17,442 bases of DNA from JAEUNX01 sp034004685 (GTDB taxonomy: Bacteria; Pseudomonadota; Gammaproteobacteria; Burkholderiales; Rhodocyclaceae), in contig JAVEWG010000056.1 in assembly GCA_034004685.1 (NCBI GenBank), forward strand, positions 1 through 17,442, in the 5' to 3' direction. Shown piece by piece: positions 6,811 through 14,827 of the stretch. The translations under genes and the position numbers were made by a program. Numbering within the stretch: the stretch's first letter is position 1; the number at the start of each line of letters is the position of its first letter. The notes below the pieces were generated by a model that saw only the letters and a list, made by a program, of their open reading frames with translations, had not been told where the DNA came from and did not search any database.

Positions 6811-7704
6811 ATGCAACTCATCCTCATCAGCGGTCTTTCCGGTTCGGGCAAGAGCATTGCCGTGAACGTGCTGGAGGACGCGGGCTATTTCGTGGTGGAT
6901 AACCTGCCCGCCACCTTGCTGCCCCAGCTCATCACCAACCTGCGGAGCACCGGTTACAAGCGGGTGGCGGTCGCGGTGGACGTGCGCTCCGGCGCCAGCA
7001 TCGCCGCCCTGCCCAGCCAGGTGGATATGCTGCGGGGAATGGTGGCGGATCTGCGCTTCGTCTTCCTGGAATCCCGGGATGACACCCTGATCGCCCGCTT
7101 CTCCGAGACCCGCCGCCGCCATCCCCTGGCGGAGGAGGGGGTCACCCTGGAGGAGGCGATCCACCGGGAGCGGGACGCCCTGGCCCATATCGGCGAGCTG
7201 GGCCACCGCATCGACACCAGCGATCTCCACCCCAATACCCTGCGGGCCTGGGTCAAGGATTTCATCCAGCTCGACGCCACCGAGGGGCTGACCCTGCTGT
7301 TCCAGTCCTTCGGCTTCAAGTACGGCATCCCGGTGGACGCCGATCTGGTCTTCGATGTGCGCTGCCTGCCCAACCCCCATTACGACCCGCGCCTGCGGCC
7401 CCTGACCGGGCGGGACCAGCCGGTGATCGAGTTCCTGGAGAAAGTGCCCGAGGTGGGCCGCATGCTGGAGGACATCCGGCGTTTCGTGGCCACCTGGCTG
7501 CCCAGCTACATTCGGGACAACCGCAACTACCTGACGGTGGCCATCGGCTGCACCGGCGGCCAGCATCGCTCGGTGTATTTCGCCGAACGCCTGGCGGAAA
7601 GTTTCAGCGGGACGGTACGGGTGCTGGTGCGCCACCGTTCCTCCGCCCGTCGGGCGGCCGATGGCCATGCCGACGGCGCCCCCGGCCCGGGGAGCGGGGC
7701 CTGA
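6811..7704 (+). CDS. rapZ: RapZ/YvcJ nucleotide-binding adapter protein
   Basis: This 297-residue protein matches RapZ (YhbJ). In E. coli RapZ presents the sRNA GlmZ to RNase E and so controls glucosamine-6-phosphate synthase; elsewhere it is a conserved NTPase of less certain role. The Walker A motif is GLSGSGKS (8-15), followed by VVDNLP at 28-33. The C-terminal domain shows FDVRCLPNPHYDPRLRPLTG and GCTGGQHRSVY around C247. The last about 25 residues are Arg, Ala and Gly rich and lack the lysine-rich tail that binds GlmZ in enterobacteria, so the RNA target may differ. The hprK/ptsN neighbours usual for this gene are absent here. The next gene starts 3 bases after its stop. Confidence 0.95.
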   Translation: MQLILISGLSGSGKSIAVNVLEDAGYFVVDNLPATLLPQLITNLRSTGYKRVAVAVDVRSGASIAALPSQVDMLRGMVADLRFVFLESRDDTLIARFSETRRRHPLAEEGVTLEEAIHRERDALAHIGELGHRIDTSDLHPNTLRAWVKDFIQLDATEGLTLLFQSFGFKYGIPVDADLVFDVRCLPNPHYDPRLRPLTGRDQPVIEFLEKVPEVGRMLEDIRRFVATWLPSYIRDNRNYLTVAIGCTGGQHRSVYFAERLAESFSGTVRVLVRHRSSARRAADGHADGAPGPGSGA

Positions 7705-7707
7705 GTC

Positions 7708-8097
7708 GTGGCGCCGGACTGGCGCTCCTGGCTGGCCTTGCCCAGGCCCGGGGACTGGCTGGTGGTGGTGGCGGGCCTGGCCCTGGCGGGCTATTCGGCC
7801 CTGCTCCTGTGGCAGGGCGGGGCGCCGGACGGGGCGGTGATCCGGGCCGGCGGCCAGGTGTTTGGCAAGTTTCCCCTGGACCGGGCGCGGGTGGTGGCGG
7901 TCCCCGGCCCCCTGGGGATCACCCGGGTGGAGATCCAGCCCGGCCGGGCCCGGGTGGCTTCGGACCCCGGCCCGCGCCAGTACTGCGTGCGCCAGGGCTG
8001 GCTGTCCCGCGCCGGCGCGGTGGCGATCTGCGCCCCCAACGAGGTGAGCCTGGCCCTGACCGGCGGCAGGGCCGACTATGACTCCCTCAGTTATTGA
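7708..8097 (+). CDS. NusG domain II-containing membrane-anchored protein
   Basis: This 129-residue protein has one membrane helix (about residues 16-36) followed by a NusG domain II module outside the cytoplasm. The module is recognisable from VEIQPGRARVASD, QYCVRQGWLSRAG and AICAPNEVSLAL. C93 and C108 match two of the conserved cysteines; the first Cys-Pro of the usual CPxxxC is DP here. GTG at 7708, three bases after the rapZ stop, is the natural start. The gene overlaps the downstream Gx-transporter gene by 20 bases. In other bacteria these two families are found side by side, often near FMN-binding or quinone/isoprenoid genes. The biochemical role is not known. Confidence 0.82.
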   Translation: MAPDWRSWLALPRPGDWLVVVAGLALAGYSALLLWQGGAPDGAVIRAGGQVFGKFPLDRARVVAVPGPLGITRVEIQPGRARVASDPGPRQYCVRQGWLSRAGAVAICAPNEVSLALTGGRADYDSLSY

Positions 8098-8608
8098 ACT
8101 GACCCCCACCCCGGAGGACCACCGCATCGCCCGTTTCGGCGCGGCGGCCATCGCGCTGACTGTGGCGGAGGCAGCGATTCCCCTGCCCCTGCCCGGGGTC
8201 AAGCCCGGCCTGGGCAACATCATCACCCTGGTGGTGCTGGCCCGCTGGGGCTGGAGGGAAGCGGCCTGGGTGGTGCTGTTGCGGGTGGTGGCGGGTAGTC
8301 TCCTGCTGGGCCAGTTCCTGGCGCCGGGGTTTTTCCTGAGCCTGGCTGGCGCCGTGGCGAGCCTGGCTGTGCTGGCCCTGGCGCGCCATCTGCCGGGGCG
8401 CTGGTTCGGCCCGGTGAGCCACAGCATCCTGGCCGCCATCGCCCACATCGCTGGCCAGCTCCTGGTGGCCCGCCTGTGGCTGGTGCCCCACGACGGGGTG
8501 TTCTATCTGGTGCCGGTGTTTGCCCTGGCGGCGGTGTTCTTCGGCACCCTCAACGGGCTGATCGCGGCCCGCCTGCTTCAGCCCGGCGGCGGGGAGGAAG
8601 GCCGCTGA
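8078..8608 (+). CDS. Gx transporter family membrane protein (heptaprenyl diphosphate synthase component I-like)
   Basis: This 176-residue, strongly hydrophobic protein has about five predicted membrane helices. Its signature is PGVKPGLGNIITLV near residues 39-52, the glycine-rich motif that names the Gx transporter family (formerly annotated as heptaprenyl diphosphate synthase component I). The old enzyme name is probably misleading; the fold resembles small substrate-binding subunits of ECF-type transporters, and the substrate is unknown. ATG 8078 lies inside the end of the NusG-II gene (20-base overlap), a sign of coupled translation. A 149-base gap then separates it from the kor operon. 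Confidence 0.82.
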   Translation: MTPSVIELTPTPEDHRIARFGAAAIALTVAEAAIPLPLPGVKPGLGNIITLVVLARWGWREAAWVVLLRVVAGSLLLGQFLAPGFFLSLAGAVASLAVLALARHLPGRWFGPVSHSILAAIAHIAGQLLVARLWLVPHDGVFYLVPVFALAAVFFGTLNGLIAARLLQPGGGEEGR

Positions 8609-8660
8609 CGGAAAACCGCGCAGAATCCTGGTTTTTGCGCATCTGGCACTGCAGCATCTG

Positions 8661-8690
8661 TCCGGGGTTTGAAAAACCCGATAATCTTTA
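8661..8690 (+). promoter_or_regulatory. Possible kor operon promoter zone with small hairpin
   Basis: GGGTTT-GAA-AAACCC (8665-8679) can form a 6-bp stem. It is immediately followed by GATAAT (8680-8685), a good -10 match 73 bases before the korC start. No clear -35 is visible and the hairpin lacks a proper U-tract, so terminator and promoter readings are both weak. Confidence 0.28.
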
Positions 8691-8757
8691 CGGATTTGTT
8701 GCCAGAGTACCCCAGGCCGGGTTGCGGCCTGCCCGTAGCGTCCAAGGAGAAGCGCGT

Positions 8758-10539
8758 TTGAAGCCGAGCGATATCGGCAATCCCGCCTACTTTCACAAGG
8801 TGGTCGATTGCCAGTGGGCCTGCCCGGCCCACACCCCCGTGCCTGAGTACATCCGCCTGATCGCCGCTGGCCGGTATGCCGATGCCTACATGATCAACTG
8901 GCGGTCCAACGTCTTCCCCGGCATCCTCGGCCGGGTCTGCGACCGCCCCTGCGAGCCCGCCTGCCGCCGGGGCCGCGTGGAGAAGGAGCCGGTGGCCATT
9001 TGCCGCCTGAAGCGCGTGGCCGCCGACTACAAGGACGATATCGGCAGCCTGTTGCCCCAGGCCCCCGCCGCCAGGAACGGCAAGCGGGTGGCCTGTATCG
9101 GCGGCGGCCCGGCCTCCCTGACCGTGGCCCGGGATCTGGCCCTGGCCGGCTATGCCGTCACCGTTTTCGACAATGGCAAGTCCGGCGGCGGCATGGTGCG
9201 CAGCCAGATTCCCAAGTTCCGCCTGCCCGAGGCGGTGATCGATGAGGAAGTGGACTACATCCTCGGTCTGGGGGTCGAACTCAAGACCGAGACCTGGATC
9301 GGCAGCCTCAAGGACGTGCTGGCCCAGGACTGGGATGCCGTCTTCGTGGGTACCGGCGCGCCCCGCGGCCGGGATGCGGAGATCCCGGGCCGGACCGAGG
9401 CCGCCGGCCAGATCCACCTGGGCATCGACTGGCTGTCCAACGTGGCCTTCGGTCACACCGACAAGATCGCGCCCCGGGTCATCGTGCTGGGGGGCGGCAA
9501 TACCGCCATGGACTGCTGCCGCACCGCCAAGCGCCTGGGAGGCCAGGACGTGAAGGTGGTGGTGCGTTCCGGCTTTGAGGAAATGAAGGCCTCCCCCTGG
9601 GAAAAGGAGGACGCCCTCCACGAAGGCATCGAGATCCACAACTTTCTGGTGCCCAAGGAATTCAAGCATGCCGGCGGCAAGCTCACCGGCGTGCTGTTCG
9701 AGAAGGTCAAGGCCGAGTACGACGCCAAGGGCCGCCGCAACCTGGTGCCCACCGGCGAGGCGGACGTACTGATGGCGTGCGACGAGGTGCTGGTGGCCAT
9801 CGGTCAGGAAAACAGCTTCACCTGGATCGAGCGGGACATCGGCCTGGATTTCGACCGCTGGGGCATGCCGGTGCTGGACAAGCTCACCCTGCAATCGACC
9901 CTGCCCAAGGTTTTCTTCGGCGGCGATGCGGCCCTGGGCCCCAAGAACATCATCACCGCCGTGGCCCAGGGCCATGAGGCGGCCATCTCCATTGACCTGT
10001 TCTGTCAGGGCCAGGACCTGGAAGACCGGCCTGCCCCCGCCGTGGCCATGGCCAGCCAGAAAATGGGCATCCACGAGTGGAGCTACGACAACCAGGTGTC
10101 CGAGGATCGCCGCCACGGGGTGCCCATGAAGCCCCTGGAGGTGGCCCTCAAGGATCTGCGGGTCGAGCTGGAACTGGGTTTCGATGACAAGCTGGCCCTG
10201 GCCGAAGCCGAGCGCTGCCTCAACTGCGACATGGAAACGGTGTTCGCCGCCAAGGCTTGCATCGAGTGCGATGCCTGTGTGGACATCTGTCCCACCGAGT
10301 GCATCACCTTCACCGCCAACGGCGAGGAAGACGAACTGCGGGGCCGCCTCAAGGCGCCGGCCAAAAACCTGGCCCAGGCCCTGTACGTCTCCGGTGACCT
10401 CAAGACTGGCCGGGTCATGGTCAAGGACGAGGACGTCTGCCTCCACTGCGGCATGTGCGCCGAGCGTTGCCCCACCGGCGCCTGGGACATGCAGAAATTC
10501 TTTCTCCAGACGGCCCAGGCCGGGAGCTGCCAAGCATGA
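8758..10539 (+). CDS. korC: NAD(P)H:ferredoxin oxidoreductase-type subunit, GltD-like with C-terminal ferredoxin domain
   Basis: This 593-residue protein would pass electrons between NADP(H) and the iron-sulfur centres of the adjacent 2-oxoacid oxidoreductase. Domains in order: an N-terminal GltD-type Fe-S region (C18, C22, C61, C65, C69), an FAD motif GGGPAS (115-120), an NADPH motif GGGNTA (245-250), and a two-cluster ferredoxin domain with CIECDACVDICP (501-512) and CLHCGMCAERCP (561-572). I chose TTG 8758 because AAGGAGA sits 7 bases upstream and family similarity begins there; the longer open frame from 8476 overlaps the previous gene. The stop overlaps the korA start as ATGA. The layout matches the gamma subunit of 2-oxoglutarate:NADP+ oxidoreductase from Azoarcus evansii. 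The domain calls are secure; the electron partner is inferred from context. Confidence 0.9.
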   Translation: MKPSDIGNPAYFHKVVDCQWACPAHTPVPEYIRLIAAGRYADAYMINWRSNVFPGILGRVCDRPCEPACRRGRVEKEPVAICRLKRVAADYKDDIGSLLPQAPAARNGKRVACIGGGPASLTVARDLALAGYAVTVFDNGKSGGGMVRSQIPKFRLPEAVIDEEVDYILGLGVELKTETWIGSLKDVLAQDWDAVFVGTGAPRGRDAEIPGRTEAAGQIHLGIDWLSNVAFGHTDKIAPRVIVLGGGNTAMDCCRTAKRLGGQDVKVVVRSGFEEMKASPWEKEDALHEGIEIHNFLVPKEFKHAGGKLTGVLFEKVKAEYDAKGRRNLVPTGEADVLMACDEVLVAIGQENSFTWIERDIGLDFDRWGMPVLDKLTLQSTLPKVFFGGDAALGPKNIITAVAQGHEAAISIDLFCQGQDLEDRPAPAVAMASQKMGIHEWSYDNQVSEDRRHGVPMKPLEVALKDLRVELELGFDDKLALAEAERCLNCDMETVFAAKACIECDACVDICPTECITFTANGEEDELRGRLKAPAKNLAQALYVSGDLKTGRVMVKDEDVCLHCGMCAERCPTGAWDMQKFFLQTAQAGSCQA

Positions 10540-12374
10540 AGCCGATCCTCAGCACCAACGAATTCGTCATCAAGTTCGCCAACGTCAACGGCTCCGGCTC
10601 AGCCTCCGCCAACGAGCTGTTCGCCCGGGCGATCCTGCGCATGGGGGTGACCGTTTCCCCCCGCAATATTTTCCCCTCCAACATCCAGGGCATGCCCACC
10701 TGGTACGAGATGCGGGTGTCCGCCGCCGGCTGGCTGGCCCGCCGGGGCGGTTGTGACCTGATGGTGGCCATGAACCCCCAGACTTGGGATCGGGACGTGG
10801 CGGAAATCGAACCTGGCGGCTATCTGTTCTACGACTCCACCAAGCCCCTGCCCAGGTCCAGGTTCCGGGAGGACATCACCGTGTTGGGCATGCCCCTCAC
10901 GGAGATCTGCAACCGGGAATACACCGATCCGCGCCAGCGCCAGCTGTTCAAGAACATCATGTACGTAGGGGCCCTTGCCGCCCTGCTGGGGATGGATCTG
11001 GCCGAGTTGGAAAAGCTCATCGGCGAGCAGTACCAGGGCAAGGAAAAGCTCATCGGCTCCAACATCAACGCCCTCAGGATCGGCTACCAGTACGCCCTGG
11101 ATAGCCTGCCGGCGGTGGGTCTCAAGATCGAGCGGGCCACGGCGGTGGGCGACCGGATCTTCATCGACGGCAACAGTGCCGCCGGCCTGGGGGCCGTCTA
11201 TGGGGGGGCCACCGTATGTGGCTGGTATCCCATCACCCCTTCCACCTCGGTGGTGGAGGCCTTCACCAAGTATGCCGGCAAGTACCGCAAGGATCCGGAA
11301 ACCGGCCAGTCCAAGGTGGCCATTGTCCAGGCCGAGGACGAACTGGCCTCCATCGGCATGGTGATCGGCGCTGCCTGGAACGGCGCCCGGGCCTTCACCG
11401 CCACCTCCGGCCCCGGTATCTCCCTGATGCAGGAATTCTTCGGCCTGGCCTACTTCGCCGAGATTCCGGCGGTGGTCTTCAACGTGCAGCGGGGCGGCCC
11501 GTCCACCGGCATGCCCACCCGCACCCAGCAGTCGGATCTGATCGCCTGTGCCTACGCCTCCCACGGCGACACCAAGCACGTGCTGTTGTTTCCCGAGGAT
11601 CCCTTCGAGTGCTTCGAGATGGGGGCCCAGGCCTTTGACCTGGCCGACCGCCTGCAAAGCCCGGTATTCGTCCTGCTGGACCTGGATATCGGCATGAATG
11701 AGCGCCTGTGCAAGCCCTTCGTCTGGGACGACAGCCGGGAATACGACCGGGGCAAGGTGATGAGCGCCGAGGAGCTGGAGGCCGGCAAGGATTTCGGCCG
11801 CTACAAGGACGTGGATGGGGACGGCATTCCCTGGCGGACCTACCCGGGCACCCATCCCACCAGGGGGGCCTACTTCACCCGGGGTACCACCCGCAATCCT
11901 TACGCCAAATACAGCGAAGCCGGTAACGACTACGTGTACAACATGGAGCGCTTGAAGAAGAAGCTGGATACCGCCCGCTCCCTGGCCCCCGTGCCCATCC
12001 TCAAGTCCGCGGCGGAAGCCACCAGGGTGGGGGTGATCTACTACGGTTCCACCGCTCCGGCCATGGACGAGGCCCTGAGCCAGCTGGCGGCCGATGGCAT
12101 CCAGGTGGACGCCCTGCGGGTGCGGGCCTTCCCCTTTGCCGACGGGGTGCTGGATTTCATTGGCCACCACGATCTTGTTTTTGTGGTGGAACAGAACGAA
12201 AGCGCCCAGTTGCGCCAGCTCCTCATCAACGAAGGGGACATCGATCCCAAGAAACTGGTGAAGGTGCTCCATTACGACGGCACCCCCATCACCGCCCGTT
12301 TCATCGCCGGCCGGATCGCCGACACCCTCGACGACCGCAAGATCAGCCCCATCCGCAAGCAGGTGGCCCTATGA
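10536..12374 (+). CDS. korA: 2-Oxoacid (likely 2-oxoglutarate):ferredoxin oxidoreductase, fused gamma-alpha subunit
   Basis: This 612-residue protein combines a gamma domain (about 1-190, with NVNGSGSASANEL at its start) with the alpha subunit, whose pyrimidine-binding region begins near 210 (GWYPITPSTSVVEAFTKYA around 228-247). A C-terminal transketolase-C-like domain follows from about 490. This gamma-alpha fusion is usual in two-subunit Kor enzymes, which decarboxylate 2-oxoglutarate to succinyl-CoA while reducing ferredoxin. Substrate specificity is inferred from resemblance and from the korC partner; another 2-oxoacid cannot be excluded. The start ATG overlaps the korC stop (ATGA at 10536-10539) and the stop overlaps the korB start (ATGA at 12371-12374), so the three products are probably made in fixed ratio. 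Confidence 0.9.
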   Translation: MKPILSTNEFVIKFANVNGSGSASANELFARAILRMGVTVSPRNIFPSNIQGMPTWYEMRVSAAGWLARRGGCDLMVAMNPQTWDRDVAEIEPGGYLFYDSTKPLPRSRFREDITVLGMPLTEICNREYTDPRQRQLFKNIMYVGALAALLGMDLAELEKLIGEQYQGKEKLIGSNINALRIGYQYALDSLPAVGLKIERATAVGDRIFIDGNSAAGLGAVYGGATVCGWYPITPSTSVVEAFTKYAGKYRKDPETGQSKVAIVQAEDELASIGMVIGAAWNGARAFTATSGPGISLMQEFFGLAYFAEIPAVVFNVQRGGPSTGMPTRTQQSDLIACAYASHGDTKHVLLFPEDPFECFEMGAQAFDLADRLQSPVFVLLDLDIGMNERLCKPFVWDDSREYDRGKVMSAEELEAGKDFGRYKDVDGDGIPWRTYPGTHPTRGAYFTRGTTRNPYAKYSEAGNDYVYNMERLKKKLDTARSLAPVPILKSAAEATRVGVIYYGSTAPAMDEALSQLAADGIQVDALRVRAFPFADGVLDFIGHHDLVFVVEQNESAQLRQLLINEGDIDPKKLVKVLHYDGTPITARFIAGRIADTLDDRKISPIRKQVAL

Positions 12375-13426
12375 CCTATCTCGCCAAACCCAAGCTGCTG
12401 CGCCCCGACACTCCGGTCAACGACCTGGGCTACACCCGGCGCGACTACGAAGGCTCCATCTCCACCCTGTGCGCCGGTTGCGGGCATGACTCCATCAGCG
12501 CCGCCATCGTCCAGGTGTGCTTCGATCTCAATATCGAACCCCACCGGGTGGCCAAGCTGTCGGGGATCGGCTGCTCCTCCAAGACCCCGGACTACTTCCT
12601 GGGGGCCTCCCACGGCTTCAACAGCGTCCATGGCCGGATGCCCTCGGTGCTCACCGGCGCCAACCTGGCCAACCGGGAGCTGATCTACCTGGGGGTTTCC
12701 GGCGATGGAGATTCCGCCTCCATCGGCATCGGCCAGTTTGCCCACATCATGCGCCGTGGCGTGAACATGACCTATATCGTGGAGAACAATGGGGTCTACG
12801 GCCTCACCAAGGGCCAGTTCTCCGCCACCGCCGACAAGGGCTCCAAGAGCAAGCGCGGCGTGGAGAACAGCGATAGCGCGGTGGACCTGGTGAGCCTGGC
12901 CCTGCAGCTGGGAGCCACCTACGTGGGCCGCAGCTTCTCCGGCGACAAGGCCCAGCTGGTGCCCCTGATCAAGGGGGCCCTGCTGCACCGGGGGGCGGCC
13001 TTCATCGATGTGCTCAGCCCCTGCGTCACCTTCAACAACCACGCGGGTTCCACCAAGAGCTACGACTACGTGCGGGAGCACAACGAGGTGCTCAACCGGC
13101 TGGACGTGCTCCTGCCCCGCCAGGCCATCACCACCGACTACCCGGCCGGTTCCCTGGTGGAAGTACGCCAGCACGACGGCTCCGTCCTGCGCCTGCGCAA
13201 GCTCGCCGAGGATTACGAGCCGGACGACCGGGTGGGGGCCATGAACCACCTCCAGGCCCATTCCGCTCGGGGCGAGATTGTCACCGGCCTGATCTACGTG
13301 GATCCGGAGGCCGATGACCTGCACAACCACCTCAACACGGTGGCCGCGCCTCTCAACAGCCTGGGCGCCACCGAGCTGTGCCCGGGCAGCAAGGTGCTGG
13401 ACAGCATCAACGCGTCGCTTCGATAA
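12371..13426 (+). CDS. korB: 2-Oxoacid (likely 2-oxoglutarate):ferredoxin oxidoreductase, beta subunit
   Basis: This 351-residue protein binds thiamine diphosphate and one [4Fe-4S] cluster. The TPP/Mg motif runs from GDGDSASIG (111-119) to ENNGVYGLTKGQ (138-149). The cluster ligands C34 and C37 (CAGC), C68 (GIGCSS) and C218 (SPCVTF) have the spacing of the beta subunits. The length is typical. It completes the korCAB operon: together the products would oxidise 2-oxoglutarate with CoA and feed low-potential electrons to ferredoxin or NADP+, or run in reverse. The gene ends 16 bases before a strong bidirectional terminator. Confidence 0.92.
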   Translation: MTYLAKPKLLRPDTPVNDLGYTRRDYEGSISTLCAGCGHDSISAAIVQVCFDLNIEPHRVAKLSGIGCSSKTPDYFLGASHGFNSVHGRMPSVLTGANLANRELIYLGVSGDGDSASIGIGQFAHIMRRGVNMTYIVENNGVYGLTKGQFSATADKGSKSKRGVENSDSAVDLVSLALQLGATYVGRSFSGDKAQLVPLIKGALLHRGAAFIDVLSPCVTFNNHAGSTKSYDYVREHNEVLNRLDVLLPRQAITTDYPAGSLVEVRQHDGSVLRLRKLAEDYEPDDRVGAMNHLQAHSARGEIVTGLIYVDPEADDLHNHLNTVAAPLNSLGATELCPGSKVLDSINASLR

Positions 13427-13442
13427 ATCCGGCGCAGCCATG

Positions 13443-13471
13443 AAAAAGGGCGGGGAGATCCCCGCCCTTTT
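13443..13471. terminator. Bidirectional rho-independent terminator after korB
   Basis: GGGCGGGG (13448-13455), loop AGAT, CCCCGCCC (13460-13467) form a perfect 8-bp stem. It is flanked by five A on the left and four T on the right, so it can stop transcription of korCAB on the plus strand and of the small HTH-like gene on the minus strand. Confidence 0.92.
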
Positions 13472-13493
13472 CGTTACCGGCCCGATCCGCGGC

Positions 13494-13688
13494 TTATTTC
13501 TTGGGTGCGCTGGCGGCAGCCTGGATCTGGGGGATGGATTCCCGGGCATAAAAGGCGCAGATCCCCCGTTTGGCGGCGGGTTGGATGTCCAGCTCCTTGA
13601 TGGCTTTCTTGACCTTGGCCTCGGAGATCCCCAATTCCTTGGCGATGGCCGCGGCCCCTAGAACGTCCCCTGGTGTCGTCGTGTTCAT
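13494..13688 (-). CDS. Small HTH-like protein of unknown function
   Basis: This 64-residue frame has a good AGGGGAG ribosome-binding site 6 bases before its ATG and ends shortly before the shared terminator, so it looks like a real single gene. The middle, IAKELGISEAKVKKAIKEL, has the spacing of a helix-turn-helix. The tail is Ala and Lys rich (AAASAPKK). It converges with korB. I do not recognise a named family. A DNA-binding role is possible, but the protein is too short to carry a ligand-sensing domain. Confidence 0.72.
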   Translation of the reverse strand: MNTTTPGDVLGAAAIAKELGISEAKVKKAIKELDIQPAAKRGICAFYARESIPQIQAAASAPKK

Positions 13689-13796
13689 GTCGCTCCCCTT
13701 CTGGCGTGGATGGACCCCCTCGCGTCGCGGGGGGCGAGGGATCGTGTCAAATTACCGCGCCGGGGCGAATGATTTACCTCAATTCCGGGACCGGTG

Positions 13797-14660
13797 TCAA
13801 AGGTGGTTTCTGAACCATTCCGCGAGGCGGCGCCAGCCATCAGTTCCATCGGCCGGGTTGTAGCTGGGCCGGTAATCGGCATGGAAGGCGTGGCCGGAAT
13901 GGGGGTAGAGGTGGATCATGCTGGCGCCTCCCGCCAGGGCCAGGGCAGCTTGCATGGCTTCCACGTCCGTCACTGGAATGCCCTGGTCCAGGGCGCCATA
14001 GAGGCCCAGCACCGGGGCCTTCAACTCGCCGGCCACGTCCAGGGGCTGGCGGGGGGTGAGGGGCGTGGGCCTGCCCTGCAGGCGGCCGTACCAGGCCACC
14101 CCGGCCTTGAGGCGGGGGTTGTGGGCGGCGTACAGCCAGGTGATCCGCCCACCCCAGCAAAAGCCGGTGACCGCCAGGCGGTCCGGGTCGCCCCCTTGAC
14201 GGGTGGCCCAGGCGGCGCAGCTATCCAGATCCGCCAGGACCTGGGCATCCGGCACCCGGGCGACGATGTTTTCCAGGATGGCGGGGATACTGTCCAGTTC
14301 CGCCGGATTGCCCTGGCGGAAGTACAGCTCGGGGGCAACGGCCAGGTAGCCCAGGTGGGCCAGGCGCCGGCACACGTCCTGGATGTGTTCATGGACCCCG
14401 AAAATCTCCTGGATCACCAGCACCGTGGGCAGCCGGGCGCTCCCCGCCGGCCGGGCGTGGTAGACAGGCAGGCTGCCACCCTCCACCGGGATTCGGGTGG
14501 TGCCGGCGGCCAGTCCTTCGGCGCTGGTGTGGATCACGCTCTGGGCGCACACCGGCTGGGCCGCCAGGGCAAAACCCGCCGCCGCGCCAGTTACCAGGAA
14601 GCGGCGGCGATCCATGGCCTGGGCAGGAAACAGGCTATCGAGCTCGACGGGTGCGTTCAT
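13797..14660 (-). CDS. Dienelactone hydrolase family protein with Tat signal
   Basis: This 287-residue alpha/beta hydrolase has the dienelactone hydrolase triad: C168 (GFCWGG), D225 (YGALDQGIP) and H257 (GHAFHAD), with the supporting E85 in IQEIFGVHE. A twin-arginine signal is visible at 18-40 (RRRFLVTGAAAGFALAAQ), so the enzyme is likely exported folded to the periplasm, unlike the cytoplasmic enzyme of the chlorocatechol pathway. No catechol genes lie nearby, so the substrate is unknown and an esterase role is equally possible. I chose ATG 14660 for its CAGGAAAG ribosome-binding site. A start at the internal Met16 would give a conventional Tat leader, so the first 15 residues may not be used. 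It is divergent from the acpH gene. Confidence 0.88.
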   Translation of the reverse strand: MNAPVELDSLFPAQAMDRRRFLVTGAAAGFALAAQPVCAQSVIHTSAEGLAAGTTRIPVEGGSLPVYHARPAGSARLPTVLVIQEIFGVHEHIQDVCRRLAHLGYLAVAPELYFRQGNPAELDSIPAILENIVARVPDAQVLADLDSCAAWATRQGGDPDRLAVTGFCWGGRITWLYAAHNPRLKAGVAWYGRLQGRPTPLTPRQPLDVAGELKAPVLGLYGALDQGIPVTDVEAMQAALALAGGASMIHLYPHSGHAFHADYRPSYNPADGTDGWRRLAEWFRNHL

Positions 14661-14827
14661 GGCGCTTTCCTGAAAGGGGGCGTGTTTCAAGGGTAGCACC
14701 TGCCGGTTCTCCTGGCGGAGAGGCTGCCGCTTGTGGTGCAATCCTCGCCCCGCCGTTCTCAGACCTTGTCCATGCGGTCCCCTCGCCGAAACCTCGTTTG
14801 CCCAGCCCTGGCCACCGGGCCCGCCCC

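Noticed and set aside
8578..12272. Two very long minus-strand frames opposite korC and korA
   Set aside because: Both are antisense to conserved coding sequence and consist of shadow-like Gly/His/Leu-rich text.
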